A DNA stretch of 52,791 nt. It comes from Streptomyces barkulensis (lineage in GTDB: Bacteria > Actinomycetota > Actinomycetes > Streptomycetales > Streptomycetaceae). This document shows, piece after piece, positions 1 through 8,159 of the stretch (position 1 is its first letter; the number at the start of each line of letters is the position of its first letter). The notes under the pieces are model-generated. The model did not search any database, was not told where the DNA came from, and saw only the letters and a list, made by a program, of their open reading frames with translations. The stretch lies in the NCBI RefSeq assembly GCF_002843305.1, contig NZ_PGSG01000004.1:1-52791 (forward strand), given 5' to 3'. Both the position numbers and the translations under genes were made by a program.

Positions 1-72
1 TGAGCTGTACTGATCTTCGTGGAGTCCCTCAAGCCTGGGTTACGCTTCCAGGCGTAAGGAGAACCACGAGCA

Positions 73-384
73 ATGCCAGCACCCCGTAAGTACCCCGATG
101 AGCTGCGTGAGCGGGCGGTGCGCGAGGTCCGCGCGACCGGCCGCCCTGTGGCCCACGTCGCCCGCGACCTCGGCATCCACAAGGAAGCCCTGCGGTCCTG
201 GGTCCGCCAGGCCGAGGCGGACGCCGGCGAGCGTGACGACCGGCTGACGACCGCCGAGCGCGACGAGTTGAAGGAACTCCGCAAGGAGAACGCCGAGTTG
301 AGGCGGGCCAACGAGATCCTGAAGGCCGCCTCGGTGTTTTTTGCCCAGGAGATCGACCGTCCCCGGACGAGGCCGAGCAGGTGA
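73..384 (+). CDS. IS3-family transposase OrfA (HTH protein)
   Basis: A 103-aa DNA-binding subunit of the IS3 transposase. The N-terminal half reads as the usual helix-turn-helix of transposase family 8 (residues about 8-45, through HKEALRSWVRQAE). A leucine-zipper-like stretch follows (about 62-90, ELKELRKENAELRRANEILK). AGGAGA lies about 10 nt before the ATG. The stop overlaps the start of orfB (GTGA), the place where IS3 elements normally make the OrfAB fusion by -1 frameshifting. The family role is known; the fusion here is inferred. Confidence 0.9.
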   Translation: MPAPRKYPDELRERAVREVRATGRPVAHVARDLGIHKEALRSWVRQAEADAGERDDRLTTAERDELKELRKENAELRRANEILKAASVFFAQEIDRPRTRPSR

Positions 385-1265
385 TCGACCACCTGCGCGA
401 CAAGGGCCTCGGGGTCGATCCCGTCTGCCGGGTGCTGGATGTGTCGCCGTCGACGTACTTCGCGCGCAAGACGCGGCCGAAGTCGGCCCGACGCCTGCGC
501 GACGAAGAACTGATCCCGCTGGTCACAGCCGCGTGGGAGGACTCCGGGCGCACCTACGGCGCACGCCGCGTCACCCGCGCCCTGGTCCGCGCCGGACACA
601 CGGTGGCCCGCTGCACGGTCGAGCGGCTGATGGGCGAGCTCGGCATCGAGGGCGTCATCCGCGGGCAGCGCCGCCGCACCACGGTCCCCGAGCCGGCCGC
701 GCCGCGCCCGCCGGACCTGGTCAACCGCCGTTTCACCGCCGAGCGGCCCAACCAGCTGTGGCTGGCGGACCTGACCTACATCCGCACCTGGTCGGGGTGG
801 GTCTACGTCGCGTTCGTCCTGGACGCGTACTCACGCCGGATCGTGGGCTGGCAGGCCGCCACGCACCTGCGCACGGACCTGCCGCTGGACGCACTGGAGA
901 TGGCGCTGTGGCGGCAGAGGATCAAGAAGGACGCCGATCTCATCCATCACAGCGACCGCGGGTCGCAGTACGTATCCATTCGGTACACGGAACGTCTCGC
1001 CGAGGTCGGTGCCTCGGCGTCGGTCGGGTCCGTCGCGGACAGTTATGACAACGCGATGGCCGAGGCCCTCAACGGCACGTTCAAAGCCGAACTGATCGAA
1101 CATCAGGGGCCATGGCGGGACTTCGACCAGGTCGAGCGGGCCGTCTTCCAGTGGGTCGCGTGGTACAACGGTGAACGACTCCACTCCGCCCTGGGCTACG
1201 TGCCGCCCGACGAGTACGAGCAGACGTACTGGGCGTACCTGGAGGAAGTCCCGCAGACCGCTTGA
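381..1265 (+). CDS. IS3-family transposase OrfB (DDE catalytic subunit)
   Basis: A 294-aa integrase-core (rve) protein. It has an HTH_21-like N-terminal region (about 50-95) and the DDE catalytic triad: Asp130 in WLADLTYI, Asp192 in HHSDRGSQY and Glu228 in NAMAEALNG, with the expected 35 residues between the last two. The C-terminal WYNGERLHSALGY box is intact. The length is normal and there are no internal stops, so the element looks potentially active. The frame begins at GTG 381 inside the end of orfA, so it is probably expressed mainly as a fusion. Confidence 0.9.
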   Translation: MIDHLRDKGLGVDPVCRVLDVSPSTYFARKTRPKSARRLRDEELIPLVTAAWEDSGRTYGARRVTRALVRAGHTVARCTVERLMGELGIEGVIRGQRRRTTVPEPAAPRPPDLVNRRFTAERPNQLWLADLTYIRTWSGWVYVAFVLDAYSRRIVGWQAATHLRTDLPLDALEMALWRQRIKKDADLIHHSDRGSQYVSIRYTERLAEVGASASVGSVADSYDNAMAEALNGTFKAELIEHQGPWRDFDQVERAVFQWVAWYNGERLHSALGYVPPDEYEQTYWAYLEEVPQTA

Positions 1266-1324
1266 TCACACGATCGCGGACTCTACGAAACTCGGGGCAG
1301 CTCACACCCAGCCCATAACGCACA

Positions 1325-2812
1325 GTGGGCGGGGTGAAGAGCGATGAGGAGATCATGGAGATTCTTGAGGCCTACGACCTCACTGGAAGTTACCGGAAGG
1401 CGGCCGAGCTGGCCGGTTGCGACCACCACACCGTGCGTCGATACGTGCAGCTGCGCGGGCAGGGGGTCGACCCGACCGAGCGGGCGGTGCGGTCGAAGTT
1501 GATCGACGACTTCCTGCCGAAGGTCGAGGAACTGGTCGAACGGTCCCGCGGCGGGGTCGGCGCCGACGCTGTTCACAAGAAGATCGCGGCGATGGGCTTC
1601 ACCGGCACCGACCGCACCACGCGCCGGGCCGTCGCCGCGTCGAAGGAATCCTAACGGGCCGGGAACCGCAGGGTCTTCCGGCCGTGGATACCCGAACCGG
1701 CGATGTGGCTGCAGTGGGACTGGGGCGAGGGCCCACGCATCGACGGCAGACGCACCAGCCTGTGGTGCGCGTGGCTGGCCTGGTCCCGCTTCCGGGTGGT
1801 CATCCCGGTCCTCGACAAGACCCTGCCCACCGTGGCGGCCTGCCTGGACACGACGTTCCGGCAGCTGGGCGGGGCCCCGACCTACTGCCTGACCGACAAC
1901 GAGAAGACCGTCACGGTCGAGCACGTGGCCCGGATCGCGGTCCGCAACCCCGAGCTGGTGCCGATCGCCCGCTACTACGGCACGGTCGTCAGGTCGTGCA
2001 TGCCGGCTGACCCGGCCTCGAAGGGAGGAACGGAGGCAACGGTCCGGATCGCGAAGCGGGACCTGGTCCCCACCGCGGTCAACCTGCGAACCGAGTACGT
2101 GGACTTCGCCGAACTCCAGGAGGTCTGCGAGGACTTCATGGCCGAGGTGAACGGCCGGATCCACCGCGAGACCCGCCGAATCCCGGCCGAACTGCTGGCC
2201 GAGGAACGGCCGAGGCTGCACCCGGTTCCCGAGCAGCCGTTCACCACCGCGTTCGGTGAAACCCGCCGGGTCGAAGGACTCCACCATCTCGGTCGAGTCG
2301 GTCCGCTACTCGTTCCCGCACCAGCTCGTCGACGAGCGCGTCTGGGTCCGATTCCACGGCGACGAGCTGATCGTCACCGCGATGACCGGAGGCAGCGCGG
2401 TCGAGGTCGCTCGCCACCCGCGCTCGATGCCGGGCAGTCCGCGGATCGCGGATGAGCACTATCCCGACGCCCCGCGCGGCGAGCGCACGCCGAAGCCGAC
2501 GAACCCGGCCGAGGCCCGGTTCCTGGCGATCGGCCCCGGGGCGGCGGCCTGGCTGGTCGAGGCCGCGGTGACCGGTGTCCGCCGGATCAGAGCGAAGATG
2601 ACCGACGCGGTCGCGCTCGCCAAGCTCTACGGCACCACCGACGTCGACCGCGCTCTTGGCACCGCCGCGACGGTCGGACGGTTCGCCGAGGGCGACCTGC
2701 TGTCGATCCTGGACCACCAGGATGAGCACGCCACTCCGAGCCGATCCGCCACAGCGAGACCCACAGCCTGCAGCCGGGCACCTCGGCCTGGTCAGGCTTC
2801 GGCTCGACCTGA
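1325..2812 (+). pseudogene. istA: IS21 transposase IstA, disrupted
   Basis: The reading frame begins at GTG 1325 or 1334 with the typical DEEIMEILEAYDLTGSYR start and HTH. It is interrupted by an in-frame TAA at 1652-1654 (KES, stop, RAG), then continues in the same frame through the integrase core (MWLQWDWGEGP onward). Near 2265-2280 the homology moves to another frame (DSTISVESVRYSFPHQLVDERVWVRF). Near 2735-2745 it moves back, ending in LQPGTSAWSGFGST with a stop at 2810-2812. One nonsense codon plus two frameshifts make it non-functional unless these are sequencing errors. Confidence 0.8.
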
Positions 2813-3091
2813 GCCCTCGGGCTCCTCGTCGACCAGGCCGCAGGAGAACGGGAAAGCCTCCAGGAACTCCCGTCGTCCCGCGTCCTGCTCGGCCTCGGCC
2901 AGGTCCGCGAGGACGGTCAGGAACCGGTCGCGCTGGTCCTGCGGCAGCCGCCCCAGCACCCAGGCGACGCTCTCCATCATTTTCACCGCGGAGTCGGGGT
3001 CGACCTCGTCGTCCTCGCAGTTGTCGAGGAACCAGACGACATCGACGACGAGTCCGGCGAGGACAGGCACCAGGGGGTCAGTGTCAGCCAT
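2792..3091 (-). CDS. Small acidic protein between istA and istB
   Basis: A 99-aa protein (MADTDPLVPVLAGLVVDVVW...) on the opposite strand from the IS21 genes, filling the 368-bp gap between istA and istB. It is rich in Asp/Glu (for example DNCEDDEVDPDSAVKMMES), has no membrane segment and looks helical. The normal amino-acid composition and clean fit into the gap suggest a real gene rather than a shadow. Its 3' end overlaps the end of istA by about 20 bp. I do not recognise the family. It could be an IS passenger or a regulator. Confidence 0.6.
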   Translation of the reverse strand: MADTDPLVPVLAGLVVDVVWFLDNCEDDEVDPDSAVKMMESVAWVLGRLPQDQRDRFLTVLADLAEAEQDAGRREFLEAFPFSCGLVDEEPEGSGRAEA

Positions 3092-3180
3092 CCGGGCAAC
3101 CTATCTGCCCCCATGACAGCACCATCATCACCTGGCCGGCGGGCATCCCGCACCGGCCTCGACCTGGAAAGAGCAGTTTC

Positions 3181-4014
3181 ATGAACGACAGCCCTGCCCA
3201 ACCCGCCGCGACGCTGCCCCGCATGCAAGCACCCGCTTCGGTGGTCGCCGCAACGTCCGGCGCCGCGTTCGACGAGGCGATCGCGCTGACCCGGCGACTG
3301 AAGCTGCCGCACATCCGCCGGGCAATGACGGAGATCATCCCCACCGCGAAGGCCCAACGCTGGGATCCCGCCGAGACCGTCCGGGCCCTGCTGGCGGAAG
3401 AAGCCGCCGGCCGCGACGCGGCCAACCTCCGCACACGCCGCACCCGCGCTGCCTTCCCGACCGGCAAGACTTTCCACATCTGGAACGAGGAGGCGTCCTC
3501 GATCCCCATCCCGACACAGTCCGCGCTGCGGACCCTGGAATGGGTCGGCCGACGCGAGAATCTCTGCGTCGTCGGCCCCTCGGGGACGGGGAAATCGCAC
3601 TTCAGCGAGGCACTCGGCCAGTTGGCCCTCGACGCCGGGATGACGGTCGCCTGGTTCACCATCGAGGACCTCGGAGCTCTGATCCGCCGTCACCGCGTCG
3701 ACGACTCCGTCTCGAAGGCCATCAGTCGGACCACCCGGACCGACTTGATCATCGTTGACGACATCGGGCTTCTGCCCGTCTCGCCGGACGCAGCCGAGGG
3801 CTTCTACCGTCTGGTCGATGCTGCTTACGAGCGGCGGAGTCTGGCCGTCAGCAGCAATCTTCATCCATCGGGATTTGACGAGATTATGCCCAAGACCCTC
3901 GCCATCGCGACCGTCGACCGACTCCTGCATCACGCCCACGTCGTCGTCACGCAGGGCGACAGCCACCGTCTTTCCGAGGCCACTACCGGCCGAGGCATCG
4001 TCCCCCTCGGCTGA
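3181..4014 (+). CDS. istB: IS21 ATP-binding helper IstB
   Basis: A 277-aa AAA+ ATPase related to DnaC/IstB. It assembles on target DNA and stimulates the IstA transposase. Walker A GPSGTGKS is at residues 132-139 and Walker B LIIVDDIG at about 189-196. The C-terminal VDRLLHHAH and GDSHRL segments are typical of IstB. The ATG 3181 start is preceded by GGAAAGAG. The gene is full length and open although the partner istA is broken, so it can only work with an IstA supplied from another copy. Confidence 0.9.
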   Translation: MNDSPAQPAATLPRMQAPASVVAATSGAAFDEAIALTRRLKLPHIRRAMTEIIPTAKAQRWDPAETVRALLAEEAAGRDAANLRTRRTRAAFPTGKTFHIWNEEASSIPIPTQSALRTLEWVGRRENLCVVGPSGTGKSHFSEALGQLALDAGMTVAWFTIEDLGALIRRHRVDDSVSKAISRTTRTDLIIVDDIGLLPVSPDAAEGFYRLVDAAYERRSLAVSSNLHPSGFDEIMPKTLAIATVDRLLHHAHVVVTQGDSHRLSEATTGRGIVPLG

Positions 4015-4023
4015 CCCACAAGC

Positions 4024-4107
4024 GGGGAGATCAACTGTCCACCGGGGACTTTCAGTGTCCATCAGTGGGGAGATCAACTGTCCGCGAGCGGGGGACTCCT
4101 ACTGTCC
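4024..4107. repeat. Four 17-bp terminal repeats of the IS21 right end
   Basis: GGGGAGATCAACTGTCC occurs at 4024-4040 and again identically at 4067-4083. Between and after are variants GGGGACTTTCAGTGTCC (4044-4060) and GGGGACTCCTACTGTCC (4091-4107). The consensus is GGGGAnnnnnnnTGTCC with a start-to-start spacing of 20-24 bp. IS21-family elements are known to carry multiple terminal repeats as transposase binding sites, and these fit that role. Confidence 0.8.
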
Positions 4108-4114
4108 CTTGACA

Positions 4115-4330
4115 GCCAACGGTGATCACACCGGCCAGACCGTCCACCGCGCAGGCCCGGTCGTAGTCGTCTGCAGCGGTGGCGTCTCCCACGATGGCCC
4201 CGGTCTGCGTGCATCCGCGCCATGCAGCCAGAGCGGAGACGGGGATGACGATCAAAGGTTCGCTCATCGACTCCACCCAGACAAGAGAGGTGTGGGACGC
4301 GTCGGCTGCGGTGGACGAAGAGACGCTCAT
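4115..4330 (-). pseudogene. Imm21-like immunity protein, truncated by IS21
   Basis: From ATG 4330 (minus) about 70 residues read as a coherent protein, including WVESMSEPLIVIPVSALAAW and DYDRACAVDGLAGVITVG. This pattern recalls the Imm21 family of immunity proteins for polymorphic toxins. The frame then runs straight into the IS21 terminus at 4114 and the rest of the gene is missing. Family assignment is by pattern only. The cognate toxin is not in the window, so this is an orphan, inactivated immunity gene. Confidence 0.55.
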
Positions 4331-4333
4331 GCC

Positions 4334-4357
4334 GTCAGTGTGCCTTCGCCCACTGAC
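4334..4357 (-). promoter_or_regulatory. Hairpin just upstream of the Imm21-like start
   Basis: GTCAGTG (4334-4340) and CACTGAC (4351-4357) form a perfect 7-bp stem around a 10-nt loop, ending 3 nt before the ATG of the immunity fragment. It could hide the ribosome binding site or be an operator. No experimental analogue is known to me. Confidence 0.3.
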
Positions 4358-4447
4358 AACGCCCGCGCCCCGCGCCTGCTCAATGGCGCCCAGCACAGAC
4401 AAACAGCCCGGCGCCTGCCGCAATCAGCGGTTACAGGACAGCCTTTA

Positions 4448-5300
4448 CAGGTCATCTCATTTGGTGTAGTCGTTAGTCTGCGGACGTGACGATCGTGGAA
4501 CGACTGGTGCCGGATGACCTGTGGGAGCTGTTCCAGCGGGTGGTACCGCCCGCTCCGACACGACCGCAGGGCGGCGGCCGCCGCCGACACGGTGACCGGG
4601 AGGTGCTGGCCGCGATCATCTTCGTGACCACCTCGGGATGTACCTGGCAACAGCTGCCGTCTGCGTCGTTCGGTCCGTCCGGGGCAACCGCGCACCGGCG
4701 GTTCGCCGAGTGGAGCCGGGCGCGGGCGTGGGCCGGGCTGCACCGCCTGGTGCTGGACGAGCTCGGCGCCCGCGGCGAGCTGGACTGGACCCGCTGCGCG
4801 ATCGACTCGGTGACCATGCGGGCGATGAAAAGGGGGAGCTGACCGGCCTGATTCTTGTCGATCGGGGCAGGTACGGCTCGAAGGCCCGCCTGATCACCGA
4901 CCGGAATGGTCTGCCCCTCTCGGTCGGCATCTCCGGAGCCAACACCCACGACAGCCAGGCCCTCGTCCCGCTCGTGCGCGGTATCCCGCCCATTCGCTCA
5001 CGTCGCGGGCGACGCCGTCGGCGTCCGGCGAAACTGCACACCGACAAGGGCTACGACTACGACCACCTGCGGCGATGGCTCCGACTTCGCGGCATCCGCC
5101 ACCGCACCGCCCGCAAGGGCGTCGACTCCTCACAACGACTCGGCCGCCGCCGATGGGTGGTCGAGAGAACAGTGTCCTGGTCGGCCGGCTGCCGTCGACT
5201 CCACCGCCGCTACGAACGCAAAGCCGAACACTTCCTGGCCTTCACCAGCATCGCCTGCACCCTCATCCGCTACCGCCGACTCGCCAAATGAGATGGCTTG
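4448..5300 (+). mobile_element. IS5-family insertion sequence
   Basis: Terminal inverted repeats enclose one transposase gene. The left end (about 4448-4466, CAGGTCATCTCATTTGGTG) matches the reverse complement of the right end (5282-5300) at most positions. The dinucleotide TA lies on both sides (4446-4447 and 5301-5302), a possible 2-bp duplication. The transposase stop codon lies inside the right repeat. The same end sequence recurs twice at 47.6 and 49.4 kb. Confidence 0.8.
4486..5291 (+). CDS. IS5-family transposase, two frames joined by -1 frameshift
   Basis: The first frame (GTG 4486 to stop 4842) encodes the N-terminal DUF4096-like domain (VERLVPDDLWELFQRVVP) and the first catalytic Asp (CAIDSV). 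The second frame encodes the rest, with the Asp in HTDKGYDYD and the Glu in VVERTVSW, ending YRRLAK at 5291. The frames meet at ATGAAAAGGGGGA (A-run 4828-4831, G-run 4832-4836), immediately before the frame-1 stop. A -1 slip there restores the full protein. The second, decayed copy at 48.5 kb keeps the identical slip site, which supports programmed frameshifting over a random error. Confidence 0.8.
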
Positions 5301-5460
5301 TAAGGGCGTACGTGGCGTGTGCGGGACACGGGAGCCCATGAGCTGGAACACCGTCGCCCGCCTGACCCGAGCCGGACGTCCGCTCGCCTTTTGAGGCGTC
5401 ACCGGCCGGAGAATCTGCGCGCCGAACTCCGCCACGGCCCCGGGCCTACGCTGGCGCCCC

Positions 5461-5793
5461 ATGACAATCCTGGTTGTCGGCGCAAGTGGCTTCCTCGGCA
5501 CTGAGCCGATCCGTCAGTCGAGATCGGCAGGACATGCGGCGGCCGCGACCTTCTCATCCAGGCCCGGCAGCGCTTCAGATATCGCTTGGCACCCGCTGGA
5601 CCTGCGGGACCGCAGCCGCATCGAAGCAGTCATGGCGGAGGTGAAGCCGCGCGTCGTCGTCATTGCGTCGAGCGGCGGTGCCGATTGGGCGGTCACGACT
5701 GAAGGCCCAGTCCGCCTGGCGATGGCTGCCGTGAAGTACGGCAGCCGCCTGGCCCATGTGTCCAGCGGTGCGGTGTTTTCCGGCGCCCACGTA
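5461..5793 (+). pseudogene. SDR/RmlD-like reductase, 5' fragment
   Basis: The N-terminal 111 residues of an NAD(P)-dependent sugar-nucleotide reductase-like protein: MTILVVGASGFLG is the Rossmann glycine motif (GASGFLG, residues 7-13), and AHVSSGAVFSG is the strand carrying the Ser/Thr before the YxxxK motif. The coding match stops at Val111 (codon 5791-5793); the next bases read into the end of the helicase operon. The expected continuation, with YDESC and PYGAAK (the YxxxK catalytic motif), is found 19.1 kb away at 24903. The frame stays open by chance beyond 5793 but is no longer this protein. Confidence 0.85.
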
Positions 5794-5816
5794 CAGCCCG
5801 CCTCGTCTGCCGCTCC

Positions 5817-8159
5817 CTATTTACCGAGGCCAGAGCCTTTCTGCCCCTGCAAGGGCAGGAGGGGGCTAGGCCTGCCGTGCCACGAGATGCGCAACGCGTC
5901 GCGGGCTCGCGTGGTGGCAACGAAGAGCTGGTTACGGCTCTTCTTGAGTTCGCGTTCGTACCGCTTGGGGTCGCTTGTCTCGTATTTCTCGACAACTGCA
6001 GTGCGCGGGAGGATGCCGGCGCTCGCGCCGACGACCGCAAGTTTCTGGTATTCGAGCCCCTTGAAGCGGTGCATCGTGCCGATGTGGACCTCGCCGCTGC
6101 CCTGTGGGCCGTCCTTGGTGAGGGTGGCCGTGGTGATGCCGTGCTTGAGCTCCAGGTCGGCGGCGACGCGGCCGGCCATGTCGCCGTCGGCGACGCAGAC
6201 CGCCATGGTGCCGCTGGGGTCACGTACGGTGCCGTCCTCGGCGGGGTGCATGATTTCCTCGCGCCACCTCTTGAGGGCCTCGGCGAGCTGGGTGATCTCG
6301 TCGGTCCAGTCGTCGCAGGCAACGTACTCGGGGGCCGGGCCGTGCAGCAGGGAGTGGTAGCCGTTGAGGGTCTCGGTACCGTCGTCGAGGTCGTCGTAGG
6401 TGACTCCGCGGACGACCTTGGCGGCCTGATCGAGGATCTCTTGGGTGGTGCGGTAGCTGAGGGTAAGTTTCGAGGAACGGCCGCGGATGTTGATGCCGAC
6501 TGTGGACAGGGTGACCTGCCGGTCATAGATCCGCTGGTGGGTGTCGCTGGCGATGAACAGGTCGTTCGAGCCGGGGGCGACCATGGCACGCAGCATCTTC
6601 CAGTGGGCGGGGCTGAGGTCCTGAGCCTCGTCGACGACGATGTGCCGGTAGCGGTGACGCAGGTAGCGTATCGCGGAGCTGTTGTCGTCGAGGTGGGTCA
6701 GGTCGCCACCACCGATGTCCCTCTTGCGTTCGGCCCGGAGCTGGATCTTGCGGGCGCGTTCCATCTCGTAGCGGGCCGCCCGCTCGGCGGCCTGCGCCCA
6801 GGTCTCACGGCCCAGTCCGTTCAGGCGCAGGGTGAACTGGTCGAGTAGTTTCCAGATGACAGCGCGTTCGGGACGGCTGAGAGCGCGCCCCATACCGGCG
6901 CGGCGGGCCTTGAAGTAGTCCTGGCGGGTGGCAAGGGATTGGCCGAGGACGATCTGTTCCCATTCGTCGAAGAGGAACTCGGCGTCCCAGCGCTGCTCGT
7001 CGTGTTCGAAGAGGACTTCACGCAGCACGTCCAGGGCCGCGTCATCGGTGATCAGGCTGCGCTGAGAGCCAGGGGCCGAGTTCTCGTTGAGGACGCTCTG
7101 GGCGAGCTGGTCGATGTGCTTGATGTCGACCCGGCTCAGCAGCGCCGGATCCATGAGCGAGGTGAGCCGGGAGCGCAGGTCGGCGGTGAGGTTCTTGGTG
7201 TAGGTCGTCAGCAGGATCGGCTTGCCGTGGCCGGGTGGCAGAGCGGCGGCGAGACGGGCGACGCGGTGCAGGGCGACGATGGTCTTGCCGGTGCCGGGGC
7301 CACCGCTGACGCGGGCGGGACCGCTGTAGTTCCGATCGACGATCTTGCGCTGGGTGGGGTGGAGGTAGACCTTCCAGGCGCGGAAGTCGCCCTCGGCGAG
7401 GACGTTGCGGATGTCGTCGTCGACTGTGGTGACCGCGGTGCGAGTCAGGGCTGCCGCCATGTCGTTCTCGAAGCCAGGTTCGAGTTCGGTGGAAGCAGGC
7501 TGGGTGATCTCGCGTTCGACTTCCTCGACGGACATGCCGGAGCCGAGCCCGGTGAGGACCTCGGCGGTCAGACGCGGGGCACCGGCGATGAGTTGGTCGA
7601 GTTCCTCATCGGTCGTGACGGTGAGGGCGAGGTCGATGAGGGCGTCGGCGACACCCAGCCGGCGCAGGTCCTCAGGGGTGCAGCCGACGAGAAGTGGTTC
7701 GGCAGGGGTGGGCGGTTGATCTGCCACGACCGGCGCGGGCGTGGGCTCCGCCGCGGGTGCGGCTTGCTCGTCCGGGGCCGGAGTGAGCTGGAGTCCCGCC
7801 CGCTGAAGGACACTTTGGCCGACTACACCGAGGTCGACGAACTCGATTTCACCGGTGATCCGGTTGATGGCGACGCTGAGCTCTTCATAGACGTCCTTGC
7901 GGTGGCGGACGGCGACGATCAGCCACTGCTGCACGCCGTCGGCGCTGACACCGGCCCGGGCGAGAAGGGCCCGGTACGAGCGGTCGATCTTGGCGCGGAA
8001 GATGCGGCCGTCGCCCTTGAGAGGCTTGAGATCGAGGCTCGGGTGATCGGGGTCGCGGCGGAACTGGTGACAGAAGTCGTAGAACTTCGTCTTGACCGAC
8101 GAGTCCATCTTGTAGAGCTCGTTTTCGGCCTTCTGGTAGAGGCTGAGGCGTGCGGTCAT
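5817..8159 (-). CDS. UvrD-type helicase with N-terminal RelE/ParE-like domain
   Basis: 780 aa, starting at the ATG that overlaps the previous stop (ATGA). Residues 1-95 resemble a RelE/ParE toxin fold (GRIFRAKIDRSYRALLA then QWLIVAVRHRKDVYEEL). After a Pro/Ala-rich linker comes superfamily 1 helicase: Walker A GGPGTGKT at 286-293, DEAQD near 505-510, an SYRTTQE motif and a C-terminal FVATTRARDAL motif VI. Last gene of the operon; its TAG stop is about 24 bp from the island edge. Inference: a helicase or sensor whose toxin-like domain could act on RNA or mediate contacts. RelE catalytic residues cannot be confirmed by eye. Confidence 0.85.
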   Translation of the reverse strand: MTARLSLYQKAENELYKMDSSVKTKFYDFCHQFRRDPDHPSLDLKPLKGDGRIFRAKIDRSYRALLARAGVSADGVQQWLIVAVRHRKDVYEELSVAINRITGEIEFVDLGVVGQSVLQRAGLQLTPAPDEQAAPAAEPTPAPVVADQPPTPAEPLLVGCTPEDLRRLGVADALIDLALTVTTDEELDQLIAGAPRLTAEVLTGLGSGMSVEEVEREITQPASTELEPGFENDMAAALTRTAVTTVDDDIRNVLAEGDFRAWKVYLHPTQRKIVDRNYSGPARVSGGPGTGKTIVALHRVARLAAALPPGHGKPILLTTYTKNLTADLRSRLTSLMDPALLSRVDIKHIDQLAQSVLNENSAPGSQRSLITDDAALDVLREVLFEHDEQRWDAEFLFDEWEQIVLGQSLATRQDYFKARRAGMGRALSRPERAVIWKLLDQFTLRLNGLGRETWAQAAERAARYEMERARKIQLRAERKRDIGGGDLTHLDDNSSAIRYLRHRYRHIVVDEAQDLSPAHWKMLRAMVAPGSNDLFIASDTHQRIYDRQVTLSTVGINIRGRSSKLTLSYRTTQEILDQAAKVVRGVTYDDLDDGTETLNGYHSLLHGPAPEYVACDDWTDEITQLAEALKRWREEIMHPAEDGTVRDPSGTMAVCVADGDMAGRVAADLELKHGITTATLTKDGPQGSGEVHIGTMHRFKGLEYQKLAVVGASAGILPRTAVVEKYETSDPKRYERELKKSRNQLFVATTRARDALRISWHGRPSPLLPLQGQKGSGLGK

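Larger units (their letters stand above)
1..1304 (+). mobile_element. IS3-family insertion sequence, complete
   Basis: The window opens exactly on the left terminal inverted repeat. The first about 27 bases (TGAGCTG, then TTCGT and GAGTCC) match, with mismatches, the reverse complement of 1275-1304, which ends in CAGCTCA. The element is about 1.3 kb with two overlapping genes (orfA, orfB), the usual IS3 layout. No target duplication can be tested because the left flank lies outside the window. It sits directly against the remains of an IS21-type element and may have removed that element's left end. Confidence 0.85.
1305..4114 (+). mobile_element. IS21-family element, left end lost, istA broken
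   Basis: An istA-like pseudogene is followed by an intact istB on the same strand, which is diagnostic of IS21. The right end is marked by four copies of a 17-bp repeat (4024-4107) and closes with TTGACA, so the terminus read inward begins TGTCA. No matching left terminus is visible before istA: the IS3 element begins immediately, so the left end appears deleted. An antisense gene lies between istA and istB. The right end interrupts an Imm21-like gene. Confidence 0.75.

Noticed and set aside
1305..1333. GCACAGTGGGCGGGG as the IS21 left-end repeat
   Set aside because: It matches the right-end consensus only over ACAGT and does not begin with TGTCA, so the left end is treated as deleted.
5301..5460. 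Short frames between the IS5 element and the reductase gene (for example ending GRPLAF at 5394)
   Set aside because: They read through from the IS in a non-coding frame and have no start or family resemblance.
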